From Isoetes taiwanensis (lineage: Eukaryota; Streptophyta; Lycopodiopsida; Isoetales; Isoetaceae), in the NCBI GenBank assembly GCA_021234155.1, contig JAJEKV010000294.1:128001-192000 (forward strand): a stretch of DNA of 64,000 nucleotides, written 5' to 3'. The notes under the pieces were generated by a model. That model saw only the letters and a program-made list of their open reading frames with translations. It was not told the DNA's origin and did not search any database. This document shows, in pieces, positions 11,164-22,589 of this stretch. The translations under genes were made by a program, and so were the position numbers. Every line of letters begins with the position of its first letter. Within the stretch, counting starts at the first letter, position 1.

Positions 11164-12811
11164 TCTTTGGACGGTCCAGGGAATATACGCTATAAAACAC
11201 GTATATTCCTCGATCCGATCACTATACAAGTCTATCATTCATAGCCTTGTATACCATAGGGTGGCACTAGGGGGCATGGCCAAGTTATTCTCATAACTTA
11301 GCCAACCATAGGTTAAGCCATTATCCATGTGGCCTTAACCTATTGGGGCACCGCCACACGTGACTCACCCATTGGTGCCACGTGGCATCCTAGGTGGACC
11401 TAACTTATATAGGCATAAACCCTAACCCTAGACCTCTTTCCAGCCCTAGCACCCGTGAGACTCACCTACTTGTTCGAAACCCCGTTTCGAACATCGTTCG
11501 TTGTGGCATAGGCTGGTGCAGCAGCCCCAGCAGGGTAGACCCGTTCTTGGAGGAGGATCAGCAGCTTGTGAGTCGACGACTATGGAGGCGCCCGGATCTG
11601 GAGGGAGAGCATCAGGAGCAGGTATGTAGGGTAGTAGTTGTGATAGCTCATCTGGAATTAGCATTCCAGGTGTGCTAGTATGTTGTATCTAGAGTGGAGC
11701 CATCCTAGAACCCATATTCAGCATCTTGAACCCTAATCAAGGAACCCTAACTATTAGATAGTTGTATGATTAGGTTAAGATGTTCTTCTTATGATTATTC
11801 TCATGATGTGATGATGATATGTTGATGGTTGATCCTGTTTGCTCCTCTTGTATTGGGAAGGGGGGTAGAGACCTAGGGCCATATGTAGTATGTTCCTAGA
11901 GTAGATCCCATAGTTCCTATTAGTTGCGGCCTGTGCATAGGAGCCCACCAGGCTATGGAGGCTATGATATGACTCAAAGACCGGATAAGGGGGGCTAGAT
12001 GCAAAGTGGAGGGAGGATCCCTGCCGAGTGGGGGCTTCGGGGGATCCCATAGTGGGCTAGGCTTATGGTCGGTCACTTCGTGTGGGCCGAGCATGGGTCC
12101 GACACCTCCTGGGGCAATGGTGTTGCCCTGCCTCTCGAGAGCTGCAAGGGAAGGCTTGGCTCTCGTTTTGGGGGGTTCAGTCGGGTACGGATCGTGCGTC
12201 GCCACGATTCTCTAGCCGCCCACGGCACCTCTAGACCCTGGGAAGGGGAGATGCAACCCTTCCTGCCTCATCGGACCAGGGAGATGCAACCTGGAGCAGT
12301 CACGATGGGTGATGCCACGGGATTGCGTATCCGGAAGGCTAGAGTCCTGTCAGAGCCTGATCTAGCCCATCTGCAAAGTATGCACAGGAGGGGCGGATGG
12401 AGTGGTCAACCCTAGCCATTGTTCTATGCCAGCCTCGCCATTGCCATGACTCGGTCTGCTCTATCTTGAGGCCTAGCTAGTCAGTCATCCTCCTTATGAG
12501 TCTGAACCAGGGTAGGAGCTCTCATGTTTTATGGTTTATGATTATCATCTTTGCATTGGTATATGTGTGATGCACTACCCTCCGAGGTAGTATTTGTATA
12601 TGTTTGATGCTAGTTCTGACGTGTTATCGCTTCCGCTGTTATAGGAGCCCATAGGGGAAGGGCGCGCAAGACACCTTCGTGTTCCCTCCCCGCACTAGGA
12701 GTCATCTCAGGGTGCGGGGTAGACGAAGGGCCCATGCGGTTGATGAGCCGGATGGGGGATTTCCTGCCGGGTATACGGCTGGGCGCCGTATGTTTAGCAG
12801 GGAGCGTCACA
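11164..12811 (+). repeat. 5' LTR of the chromovirus
   Basis: It matches 22590-24221 over its length. The first bases are corrupted (CTTTGGACGGTCC against TGTGACGGTCC in the 3' copy), so the exact start is approximate. It ends GCGTCACA at 12811, the inverse of the TGTGAC start. The first ~900 bp is nearly identical to the 3' LTR. The segment about 12120-12420 differs by many small indels. Confidence 0.88.
11377..11430 (+). promoter_or_regulatory. LTR promoter: G-box, TATA box, telobox
   Basis: GCCACGTGGC at 11377-11386 is a palindromic G-box (a bZIP/bHLH site in plants). TTATATA at 11405-11411 is a good TATA box. AAACCCTAACCCTA at 11417-11430 is a telobox-like motif. All three are repeated in the 3' LTR at 22801-22810, 22829-22835 and 22841-22854. 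The spacing suggests transcription starting a few tens of bases downstream of the TATA box. Confidence 0.6.
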
Positions 12812-12812
12812 A

Positions 12813-12824
12813 TGGTATCAGAGC
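12813..12824 (+). other. Primer binding site for initiator Met-tRNA
   Basis: TGGTATCAGAGC begins two bases after the 5' LTR end. It is complementary to the 3' end of plant initiator methionine tRNA, the usual primer of plant chromoviruses and many other LTR elements. Confidence 0.92.
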
Positions 12825-13389
12825 AATGTTCTTGGTTGACCAAGAACTAGCACTGACCATAACCATGAAGTAGTCTAACAGGCCTATAGGGGTGTGAAAT
12901 AAACATTTCCACCATCGAACCGCGAAAATGGGGGAAAAATTTTCTCCTAGGTAGTGGGTCGGGACTTAGGTTAAGTGTTAGACGAAGGTTTGAGTGAGTC
13001 AAACGCACCTTCTAGTAAATTTGGAGTGAAAATCATGCATCTGCATCAAATTTCACCTAAAATGGGTCGAAGAATCATGCCAATCGGAGACCCAGGTGAA
13101 AAATGGCGCAAATTCATAGATTGCACTTCGAACCATTAGAAAAAAAATTCGAAATTCAAGTATAATATCAATTAATATGGATTTAACATATATATTAATA
13201 ATTAAATAAGCACTAAATATCTTGTAATTAATAAGGGGGGCTAATAAATAGGGGTAATTATGGTAGGAGAATATTCTCAGGGACCCTCCTCTTTAAATAT
13301 CTCTGACACCTCATTTTTTCCCTCCAAACTTTCCTCTACCTTCTCTCTCTTGACCAGCCTATCCCCACCTGTTTTCTAGACCGTTAAAT
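12825..13389 (+). other. Leader of the chromovirus
   Basis: Untranslated leader between the primer binding site and the first long ORF. It is AT-rich around 13140-13300, then pyrimidine-rich (CTTTCCTCTACCTTCTCTCT) just before the start codon at 13390. No gene is seen. Confidence 0.6.
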
Positions 13390-14178
13390 ATGGCTCGAAC
13401 CAAGCAAACCTATAGGAAGACTGGGCCTAGGCCTACCCTCTCCATGGCGCAGGCAGCAGGGCGGCATGTGAAGAAGATACCAGAGCACCTACGGCCCAAG
13501 AAGGGAGAAGAGGAGCTTCCCCACCAAAAAAGAAGCAAAGAAGAAATGACGCAGTCGTACCACGATGCCGAGAGCAGCCCTTCGTCGGCAGGCACACAAA
13601 GAACCGACGAATCTCGCCACTTCGGGGCCACAGACACCGAAGTGGAGGAGCAGGAGGAGGAGCAGGTCCAACAGCAGGTGGACGAAGCGGGGCCTTCGGC
13701 CCCAAAGAAGAAAGGAAAGGAGAAGGTCGCGGAGTGGCCTGAAGAGAGGGCCGCAAGGAGGAAGAGGGAACGCGAGGAGGAGCTGCGGCGGGAAGAGCAG
13801 AGGACGAAGAGAAGAAACGACGGTCCCCGCCGAACCGTCGTGATAGAGGAGCCTCCCCGGCGCGAGGAGGAGCAGGTGGAAGGAGAGGAGGAGGAAGAAG
13901 ACGAGCAGGGGCAAGGGGCGGACCCAAGACCGCCTTACCCAGAGTGGCCCAAGCCACCTAAGGTGGCAAAGAAGCAGAAGGCGGGCGAGCGGGCCTTCGC
14001 CTTGAAGGAGGACCGCCTACCGGGCCAGTTACCAAGGCATACCAAGAATACCTTCGTCGGTGGACGAGGTATAACGACTGGTACTGCCGGCAAAACATCC
14101 AGCGGACCGTGGAGGGAGGCCGGCCGCCCAAGAACCAGCCCAAGCCGCCCACATAAAATTTCGAGAAGCCGAAAGTAA
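13390..14178 (+). CDS. First ORF of the chromovirus with a histone H3-like N-terminus
   Basis: 262 codons. Residues 1-12 read MARTKQTYRKTG. After Met removal this is ARTKQTYRK, identical to the histone H3 tail at A1 R2 T3 K4 Q5 T6 R8 K9 and differing only at position 7 (Tyr for Ala). Weak resemblance continues (AQAAGRHVKK, HLRPKK). The rest is low complexity: acidic/Gln-rich (about 75-105), strongly basic/Glu-rich helical (110-150), Glu-rich (155-185), Pro-rich (190-200). A frameshift near 14020 is likely, because the other frame reads EYLRRWTRYNDWYCRQN, which looks more protein-like. By position it is the Gag N-terminal region or a separate leader ORF. The start is the first ATG of a long frame after the PBS. 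No known gag motif is visible here. Confidence 0.6.
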   Translation: MARTKQTYRKTGPRPTLSMAQAAGRHVKKIPEHLRPKKGEEELPHQKRSKEEMTQSYHDAESSPSSAGTQRTDESRHFGATDTEVEEQEEEQVQQQVDEAGPSAPKKKGKEKVAEWPEERAARRKREREEELRREEQRTKRRNDGPRRTVVIEEPPRREEEQVEGEEEEEDEQGQGADPRPPYPEWPKPPKVAKKQKAGERAFALKEDRLPGQLPRHTKNTFVGGRGITTGTAGKTSSGPWREAGRPRTSPSRPHKISRSRK

Positions 14179-17100
14179 GACCCACCATGGGCCTAACTCT
14201 ATTACACTCCCCAGAATTTTCCGGGAGATTAGACACTTTCAACAAAGTGCACTAATCTCCTTATTAGGAAGGCACCCTTTGAGCCACTCATGCGGGAGGT
14301 GATGCGCCAGAAGCCACCGACACTGTGGTGACGCCGCCACAACTCCGGGTGCCGCAAGTAGCCGCCGAGGCCGAAGCTCACCCAGCTTGTTTGAGGAAGG
14401 CAACCTCCGCGCGATCCACGCCAAGAGGGTGACTCTAATGCCCAAGGATGTACACTTATGCCGTCGCATCCGCAAGGAATATCCTTGAGGATGCATTTTT
14501 GGTTCAAACAAATGTAATTATTAAGTTTCCCCATAAATATAAAACTTTGTTTTGCAATTTAGTAGACAAATCTTCCCAAAGATTAGATAAAATAGTACTT
14601 CGAAGCGACCCCTCAAAATCGGTCACACCGCGCCAGACCGCCTGCGCCACGACGCAGGAGAGGCTTTCACAAGGCCCGACCCGGTTCCACTAATATTATC
14701 AATTTAAGGTCTAAATCATGTAAGAAAAACCCTAGTTAGATTAGAATCGTCCAATTAGTCATCCTAGCAATTTGAATTCTTAAAAATATACAAAGAGAGC
14801 TTAGATTAGACCCAAATCGGGTCACACCGCTTGCCAGACCCGCCATGACGCAGGTATGCGTTACAAGGCCTCGACCGATTTCGCCAATTTTTCGCCTAAT
14901 CGACCAATTTTGACCCAACAAACTACCATGTAGCGTTTCTTGCTTTGCTTTGTTTAGAATTGCACTTCATGGTAGCTCATTTGGACACCTGTGGCCATAG
15001 ATTTGGAGTCTTCCCCATCAAGAACCTTTTGTGCACGGAACCCGAGGCACCCCTAGTCTATAAAAGGGACCCTCATTTGTCATTTTTTTCCATTAGAGTT
15101 GCTCTCAGCCCCTTTGGCGATTTCTTTGGCTTTTGCTCATCTCCATCAGCCATTTTCCATAGCTATTCCTCGCTCAATGGCGCCTCAAGCTTTGTCGATG
15201 GTATAATGAGACCAATCACATTCGTGATTGTCCCCCCGAACAAGTCTTCCATGTTTTTGATTATCTCTTTGATCTCCATGCCACTCTGACTAGAACCCCA
15301 TACTACACCGACATCATTTGTCAATATGATCGCCAGGTCTTACCCCGGGAAGTTAGCTTGCCGCCTAGGGAGGGAAATGGGTTTTCTAGATTCCCTTGCT
15401 CAAGCCATAGGTGGGGATCCGTGGGTAAGAGCAAGTTATGGGATAGAACCGTAAACATGCCGCACTACATGACCCAGAAGCATCATAGGCATAGGTACCT
15501 CTCAAGCCAGGCAGCCTTAGCATTGTTCATGCAAGATAGGCGCTTAACCAACCAGTGGGAGGGGCCAATCCAACCCTTTGATTTGGCACCCTCGACACCC
15601 GAAAGCAAAGACAGATAAGCATCCGTGAGATCCGCATCTTAGCATACTAACACTACGGTTCCACATCGAAGCACCTACGCTGCAAATCGAAAGGTGATTA
15701 CTTAAGAGGAAGAGGAAGAGAACCCAAGCCGGGAGATGAGGGAGGCAAGAAGGATGGAGAGGCGATAGCTCGGCAACAAGAAGTTCTAAGGCGCAGATTT
15801 TGAGCCACCAATGGGCATCACGGGCCTTACCCCCAAGAATCGCCGATGGCGAGGAATACATATTCGCCAACCGACATTCTCAACCTCCCCTATTGCCAAG
15901 AGGAAAACCTCGTGATAGACGAGCTCCTAGGCCTAATTGCACAGAACGTGGTAGCGACTTCATCGACTACTCCTACCGGGAGATACCAAGGGAAGTAGCG
16001 AGCGACACTCCTATGGGGAAACCATGTCCGACATCCGTGCATACCAACAGATAAGGCGATGTATCAAAGAACAGAACCCATCATTCCGTAAGAAGAATTT
16101 CGTGAAATCCAAAGCAGATTGTACAAGCCGGAAGGGGCCCAAGCGCCAGAATAAGGCGCCCATGAGTACGCTGAGAAGCTTGTAGCAAAGATCAATTTGG
16201 AGAGTGCAACTACTATGTGGAGAGACCATGAGGATCTTATGGCATTGGACATCTTCTACGGGCGGGTACCGGGAGAAAAGGTAACGGCGCCGGGCGGAAC
16301 CAAGGGCAAGTCACTCGTGTACTATCTTCCGGCCTTTAGCCGTGGGCGATGATAGTTTTCCATAAAGAATTCAGCCCAAGAGGGGAAGAGTCCGTAGCAC
16401 TCCTTATAGCACTTTCGGGCTTTGGTCAGCATGCGAGAATAGATGTGAAGGTAGACCATGTTATCCTCTTCAAGAGATCGGTAGCACTTCATGCTCTCGA
16501 CTTCGCAAGGGGGCACCTCAGGGATGCGCACTTGTCAAGAGTAGCGCAATCGCACTGTAACTCCCAAAGACCACGTAGCAAGGGCATTGGAGGGAGGATC
16601 GGCGGCTAGAATCCTGCAGAATATGGGCAAGGGTACAGGATTCAAGAAAATCAAGGACTTTTTCAAGCGACATCGTTGATGGAAGAATTGGGGTCCTAAG
16701 TTAATTAAAATACATTGTAACTCCCTTTTAAGTATTATCATGTAGTCATTAAGTGTACCCATATATACTAATTAATGTATTACCATGATTTTGACTTATA
16801 AATGAAAATTTCATATGATTTCTTTTGTACCTAACAACAATTAGTTGTAAGCAAAATGATCGCTGCCTAACCTAATAACATGTATTAATGATCAATCCTT
16901 GCAAAGAAGGAACTCAAGTGCAGGATCTCGTGACCAAAGACCGACCACGCATTAATTGGATCCCAAGGAACTTGTTTGGCAGAGAACAAGAAGATCTTGA
17001 GCAGGATATGTCACCCAGAGGGCCAATGCAAGGTTGGTGCAGATGAGGAACCGTGATGCAACATCTCATCAACCGGGCAACACCTCTCATGAATGCACAA

Positions 17101-18100
17101 GAGGATGGTCACCCACCTCCACCTTGTTTTTCCTGGTGGTGACGTAAGTCCATCAGCCAGAAGGGGAGGGCAACCGGGGAACGCCGTGGATAGAAGAAGG
17201 AAGAGGAGAACCAGAGCCCATCATCATCTAGCTCCAGCCATCTGGATAGTTCCTCCAAAGGAGGACAGCTCTAGCTCCGACAAACAACCGGACACACCTA
17301 AACAAGGGAAAAGAGCAAGAAAGACAAAAGTGATTATCGAAAAAAAGGTGGATAGTGCTATGAGCAATGTATGGAAGACAAGGAAGCTCGGCCGTTCTCG
17401 TGGAAGGACAGATCGTGCATGGAGGTGAAGCATGGCTTGATGAAATGGAAGAGTTTGGCAACTCATACGGTATGAAAGACAAGGACATAGGAAAAGTTGC
17501 TACAGCCTAACCTTATTGGACCGGCAAGGATCGGTGGAAGGGATATGCCAAATCCAACAAAGTGAAGAGGAACAACCGCAGGTTTAAGACCTTCAAAGAA
17601 GGCTTTTTCCGAAGCACTATGTGCCAAGGTCTCATACTAGTAGACGATCCGCCAGCTTTTTTTAAAGTTGAATCGTGGTAGCTTATCGCTGGCTAAGTAT
17701 ACCAAGAATTTATGAGGCTCAGCTGAATGTTCCCCGAGTCTCGAGAGAGGCAAGCCGTGGATACTTACATTGAGGGGTTGAACAGCAATATCAAGAGGCT
17801 TGTTAGAGCAATCAACCCAAGTCGGGCCAAGCAGTCAAGATAAAGCTATAAGTTTGAGGAGGCACCAAAGAACTCCAAAGCAGAGAAGCAACAACCTTCG
17901 TGGGTAAGAGTTCAGGGCGATCGTGGACAATATCGAGTAAGCAATCAGCAGCCTACACCATCGTGGAGTCGCTAAAGAAGGTAAGGGTCGAGCAAAGCTT
18001 TTGGGGACCGTGAAGCCACGTAACGCATCGTGGGGGGGCAGCTCTTAAGCGCTTCCTAGACAAACCGGGCCAAGGAAAAAGAGACAGAATGCATTGAGAA
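14179..18100 (+). pseudogene. Degraded gag region of the chromovirus
   Basis: About 3.9 kb with only short broken frames. The position between the first ORF and the zinc knuckle implies gag, and fragments such as 17093-17428 (basic, Ser/Lys rich) fit. Frequent stops and indels prevent a reliable reading. A minority of this stretch (about 14200-15700) could be extra DNA, but no element ends were found in it. Confidence 0.45.
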
Positions 18101-18103
18101 GAA

Positions 18104-18155
18104 GTTATGCTTCGTGTGCTTCCGGCCAGGCACGGACACATGATTGTCCATTCGT
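18104..18155 (+). pseudogene. Gag CCHC zinc knuckle remnant
   Basis: The frame reads C-F-V-C-F-R-P-G then, after a one-base slip, H..HDCP, matching CX2CX4HX4C nucleic-acid-binding knuckles of Gag. Its location just upstream of the reverse transcriptase region fits the gag/pol junction. Protease should lie in 18200-18700 but is not recognisable. Confidence 0.55.
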
Positions 18156-18984
18156 CATGCAATCGCCTTTGGCGTAACTCTTGGATTGGGACTCCCCAAC
18201 GTAGCCGGGGACGAGGACGATGACCAGCAGGAGGGCCACGACTTCATAGATGGTGAGTGTCACATATGTGCAAACATTGAGTCGATGAGATAGAGAATCA
18301 CCAACCGTCATCGCTGGGCTGATGGGATCATAGATAGTAATCCTTATGTAGTCCTCATAGATACTGTGTAGCTCTCATAATTTTGCATCTCCTAGATTGG
18401 TCTGCTTCTAATGAAGAATAAGGTATTGAAGTCTAAGCCAAGGCCAAGAGCTATGGCCAACCAAGGCCATTCTAAGCACACTAAGGGGAGGAGGATCACC
18501 TTTGACATAGACCTTAGTGGGGCTAAGTGGCCGATGGGGAGCGTAAGTCATGGATATTGGAAGGTATGATCTTATTGTGGGAATGGAATTTTGAAGCAGC
18601 CTAAAGCAAAGAATTGATTGTGACCGAATGAAGTCACCATGACGCACCAAGACCGGACGGCAACAAGTTGATAGTAAAAGGTAAGAAGCTAGAATCCCCT
18701 ATGCGTGTATTTCTTTGAAGCAAACTAAGGAAGAGTATAGAAAGGAATAAGGTGGATTACATCTTGAGGATGGAATCGCTTGAGCCGTGCAAGCGTGATG
18801 GAAGTGACACAAAGGGAAATCACCGCCTGCCCAGTGCAGATAGCAAGGCTTATTTCGTAATTCAGTGGATGTATTTCCGGATGAAATCCGGCAACCGCCA
18901 CCTTATTGGGGTGTGGAATGTGAGATCACATTGGCTCCGGATGCGAAGCCTACCAAGAAGGCCATATAGAATGAGCATTCCGAA

Positions 18985-19700
18985 TTGACCGAAGCTCAAG
19001 AAACAATCGCAGGAATTGCTCGAGCTTGATTTATAAGAGCAAGTGTGTCTCCTTCGAGCACCTATACTCTTTGTCAAGAAGAAAGATGGAAGCTTAAGAA
19101 TGTGATAGACTATCGCCAATTTTAATAAGCGCACGATAAAGAATAAGTATGCATTACCAAGGGCGGATGACCTAATGGATCAGCTACAAGGAGCAAAGGT
19201 ATTCTCTAAGATTGATTTAAGATCAGGATACCATCGATAAGAATAAAGGAAGAGGACATCCATAAGACCGCTTTTTAACGGTATGGTCATTTTGAGTTTA
19301 CAAGAATGCCCTTTGATTGTCAAACGCCCGCGAACGCTTATGCCTCATGAACGATATCTTCGTGAGACTTCTTTGATGAGTTTGTTATTGTCTTCTTCGA
19401 CGACATCCTAATCTACAAAGAAGTCCCTTGAAGAGCATTGTCAAGATCTCGTGAAAGTGTTGGAGAAGTTGAGACGCCATCGGTTGTATGGGAAGCTCTC
19501 TAAGTGCCACTTTGCAACAGCCGGTGGAGTACTTGGGGCATGTAGTAACATCCGAGGGAATCTCCACGCATCCATCTAAGATTGAGGCAATAGTTGATTG
19601 GCCAGCTCCAAGGAATGTGGTAGAAGTAAGAAGCTTTCTGGGTTGGCGGGATACTACGTAAAGTTCGCGGAAGGACTTTGCTAAGTGGGCGCCCCCTCCG
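18985..19700 (+). pseudogene. Chromovirus reverse transcriptase, decayed
   Basis: Gypsy reverse transcriptase with many single-base indels. Readable pieces are the LTELKKQ / LLELDFIRASVSP region, [49 protein letters not shown] (first catalytic Asp, about 19200-19240), HFEFTRMPF, and the active-site box FFDDILIY near 19397-19417 in place of the common YLDD. EYLGHVV and RSFLG follow. No frame is long enough to be functional. Confidence 0.85.
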
Positions 19701-19779
19701 CCGGACCTCACTAAGGCCAAGAAGATTAAGGATTGGGCTAGCCATTGGTTAGAGAAAGTCCAAACTTCTTTTGAGAAGC

Positions 19780-20175
19780 TTAAAGAGGTTTTTAACAACA
19801 GCACCGGTGCTTGTTCTCCTGACCCAGTAAGGATAAGTTGATAGCAAACAGATGCAAGCAAGATAGCAACAGGGCGCCTTTGATGCAAGAAGGAAGGGTA
19901 GTCGCCACGACTCAAAGAAGATGAACGACGCCGAAAGCAACGCTACCCAACCCATGATCGGGAGCTCCTAGCCATTGTCGGGCATTGAGGATATGGAGGC
20001 ATTATTTGCCGGGAAGGAAGTTTCGGTTAGATACCGATCACCGAGCCTTCAAGATTTTTCACCAAACCCACTCCTCAACTTAAGGCAAAGGAGGTGGATG
20101 GAATTCCTTGAGGAGTAACGATTTTGATATTATATATAAGCCCGGTAAGCTTAATGTTGTAGCAGATGCCCCTCT
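19780..20175 (+). pseudogene. Chromovirus RNase H, decayed
   Basis: After the reverse transcriptase come fragments of the gypsy RNase H: DASKIATG (catalytic Asp, about 19853), a THDRELLAIV-like piece (about 19952-19985), a WRHYLPGRKF-like piece, and DTDHRAFKIFHQTP with LRQRRWMEF (about 20030-20105). It ends at YKPGKLNVVADA (about 20135-20170). Several frame changes separate these pieces. Confidence 0.75.
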
Positions 20176-20369
20176 AGGAGGCCATTTTGCACAAGGACGC
20201 ATTGTGTCGCGATTTCCACTCTTCGAGTGAGTTTGGCAAGAAGATTGAGGAGTCCTTGCCAACCGATGTGGACTTCAAGGAGGTGTGGGAAAGCCTCTCC
20301 AAGGAAGCCGTAATCGCATAAGGAGCGGGAAACCTTCAAGCATTTTAAAAGGAAGGCAACCCGTTGTAC

Positions 20370-21110
20370 CACAAGCATAAGTTGTGTGTGCCCGAATCTT
20401 CGTGGGTAAGGAAGTTAATTCTTCATGACACACATAACAGCCCAATAGCGGGCATGCCGGGCTTCATGAAGACCTATTTCAAGATTCGTAGTTAGTTACT
20501 CGCCGGGAATGAAGAGGTGATATAGCTGCATATATTCGGGATTGCCAGTTATGTCAGCAGACCAAGGCGGAGCAACTGCGGATTCCGGGTGCCTTAGAGC
20601 CATTGGGGGTGCCAAATGCAAAGTGGGAGGTCATAAGCATGGATTTCATCACAGGACTCCCTAGAACTCTTCGAGGCAAGGATGCATTGATGGTTGTCGT
20701 AGATAAGTTATCTAAGATGGCACATTTCGTGCCTTGCAAGACGACAGACACCGCATTAGACACTGCCAAGTTATTTGTAAGGGAGATTTTTAGACTCCAT
20801 GGCATGCCTCGGGAGATAATATCTGATAGAGATTCTAAGTTCATGAGTGCCTTTTGGCAGGATCTCTTTAGCACCATCCGCATTTAAGCTCTCCATGAGT
20901 ACGGGCAGATCATCCTCAAACAGATGGCGGACGGAAAGGACCAATCGGATCATTGAAGACATGCTTCAAGCTATGTGTGGAACAAGCAGTCCAAGTGGGA
21001 TGAGTACATTCACTTGGTGGAATTCGCCACAACAAGGTGCCAAGCAGAGTCATCTCGTGATGTCGCCTTTCATGGTGAAACCACGGCTACCGCTGCTTAA
21101 CCCCTGATGA
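20370..21110 (+). pseudogene. Chromovirus integrase, zinc and catalytic domains
   Basis: An HHCC zinc domain is seen as LILHDTHNSPIAGMPGFMKTY and CQLCQQTKAEQLR. The catalytic core is intact for about 95 residues (20603-20887): MDFITGLP (first Asp), VVDKLSKMAHFVPCK, FRLHGMPREIISDRDSKF (second Asp) and FWQDL. After a frameshift at about 20885, RTNRIIEDML gives the expected third acidic residue region. The reading frame then breaks again before the C-terminal domain. Confidence 0.88.
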
Positions 21111-21201
21111 TACCGGCACAACTCGCGGTCCAAGGTAGAAGTGTCCCAACAGATGTTAGGGGATATGCAAAGAACTAGTAGAGGAAGTAAGGGGTTATTT
21201 A

Positions 21202-21735
21202 TTGGCAGCAAGAAGTCGGCAGAAGAGTGTAGCCGACAAGCATAGGACCGTAAGGGAGTTTAAGGTGGGAGATACCGTTTGGTTGAAGATCAAGGTGAAG
21301 CAAGCCAAGCTGCGGATTGGGAGCTGCAAGAAGCTTGCCCCCAGGTGGGCTGGGCCGTTCAAGATTTTAGAGAGAGTGGGCTCTCAAGCCTATAAGTTGG
21401 ATCTCCCAGCCCATCTTAAGGTCCACAAGGTCTTCCACGTAAGTTTATTAAAAAGGCACAATCCTAACCCTGAGGAGGTTTTGGATACTCCAACCTTGTT
21501 GGAAATGACGGAGGAGCAAGTAGAAATAGTGCCTGAGTTACTTCTTGATAAGTCATTCAAGAAGACTAGGAGGTCTCAGTTCCTCCAATACCTGGTTAAG
21601 TGGAAGCACTTACCCGTGGAAGATGCGACGTGGGTATTGAAGCAGGATTTGGAGAAGCAATACCCAGAGTTTATGAAGGAGTTTGATGGGCGAGTCGTCT
21701 CCGACTTGGTCGACCCCGACTTGCCAGGTGGTTAG
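21202..21735 (+). pseudogene. Integrase C-terminus with chromodomain
   Basis: The longest intact pol frame (177 codons). Residues ~10-75 are the integrase C-terminal region (VGDTVWLKIK, LAPRWAGPFKILERVG, VFHVSLLKRHNP). Residues ~105-165 are a chromodomain (PELLLDKSFKKTRRSQFLQY, LVKWKHLPVEDATW, PEFMKEFDG), the mark of chromoviruses. Chromodomains of this type bind or recognise methylated histone H3 tails and bias integration toward heterochromatin. TAG at 21733 ends the polyprotein. No frameshift is seen inside this block. Confidence 0.9.
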
Positions 21736-21807
21736 CTAGTATGTTGTAGTTAGCTTTGAGCCTGGCGCATGCATTCTAGTTAGGAGGGTGCATGTGCCAG
21801 AACCTTG

Positions 21808-22140
21808 GATCGTGTGGGCGATGATGGGATACGCCTTTAGGGCATTCTCTAGGCCACACGCACCAATAGGTGCGCATGACCATTAGGGTCATGTGAGTGA
21901 GGAATGAGGCATAGTGGGCGATGATGGGACATCGATCGGATGATCTCTATGCCACGATGCGGGATACGCACACCTGGCCGTAGGAGGGTCATGGTGAAGC
22001 TTAAGTGATCATGCGCTGATGATGGGATCGCGGAGACGCCCCTAGCTGAAACCCCGGGGCATGATGCAATGGGGTGTACTCGATCCGTGGGGATCGTGGT
22101 ACAAGGTAGCACTCGATCATGGGCAATGATGGGAACATCT
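21808..22140 (+). repeat. ~100 bp tandem units in the 3' untranslated part of the chromovirus
   Basis: GGGCGATGATGGGA or a close variant recurs near 21816, 21916, 22013 and 22121, giving four units of about 100 bp that share words such as GATC..ATGCC and GGCATGATG. They lie between the stop codon and the polypurine tract. Confidence 0.7.
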
Positions 22141-22576
22141 TAAATGATCCCTAAGCTCAAATCCAAAGGGCCATGATCTTGGGCAAGGTAGTAGGACAAC
22201 CTTGAGCCAAGAGTTCGCTCAAGGAGGTAAGGGGTGGTCCCCTAAAACCACAAATTATTAACTAAACTAACGTAATGTGCTCCTTTTGCGTGCAAGTAGA
22301 AGGAGGACTTCAACGAGGAGCCGCTACATTTAGAAGATAGGGGAGCCATAATTAGATTATGAACCCTAATAACTCTTATAATAGTAGTTTGAATTATTAT
22401 AAGAAATAACGGTGTTAAGGCTATATAATTTTGTATAAGTACAAATATAGCCTAAAATTTTGACTTGAACTAATAAAACTTGATTGCTAAGCTAAATTAA
22501 AGGTTATGACATGTGTTTGTTGCAGGTATAAGGTAGGTTCGTCACCTTAGCGCAATGCTGAGGACAGCATTGTCCT

Positions 22577-22589
22577 AAGGGGGGGAGAA
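22577..22589 (+). promoter_or_regulatory. Polypurine tract of the chromovirus
   Basis: AAGGGGGGGAGAA lies directly before the TGTGAC start of the 3' LTR. It is the standard plus-strand primer position. The same block (reverse complement TTCTCCCCACCTT) precedes the minus-strand LTR at 44097-44109. Confidence 0.88.

Noticed and set aside
11417-11430. Telomere-like AAACCCTAACCCTA as an interstitial telomere
   Set aside because: Only two units and present in both LTRs next to a TATA box; a promoter telobox is the better reading.
13410-13957. Minus-strand frames of 141-174 codons opposite the H3-like ORF
   Set aside because: Shadows of the GC-rich, low-complexity Glu/Arg coding on the plus strand.
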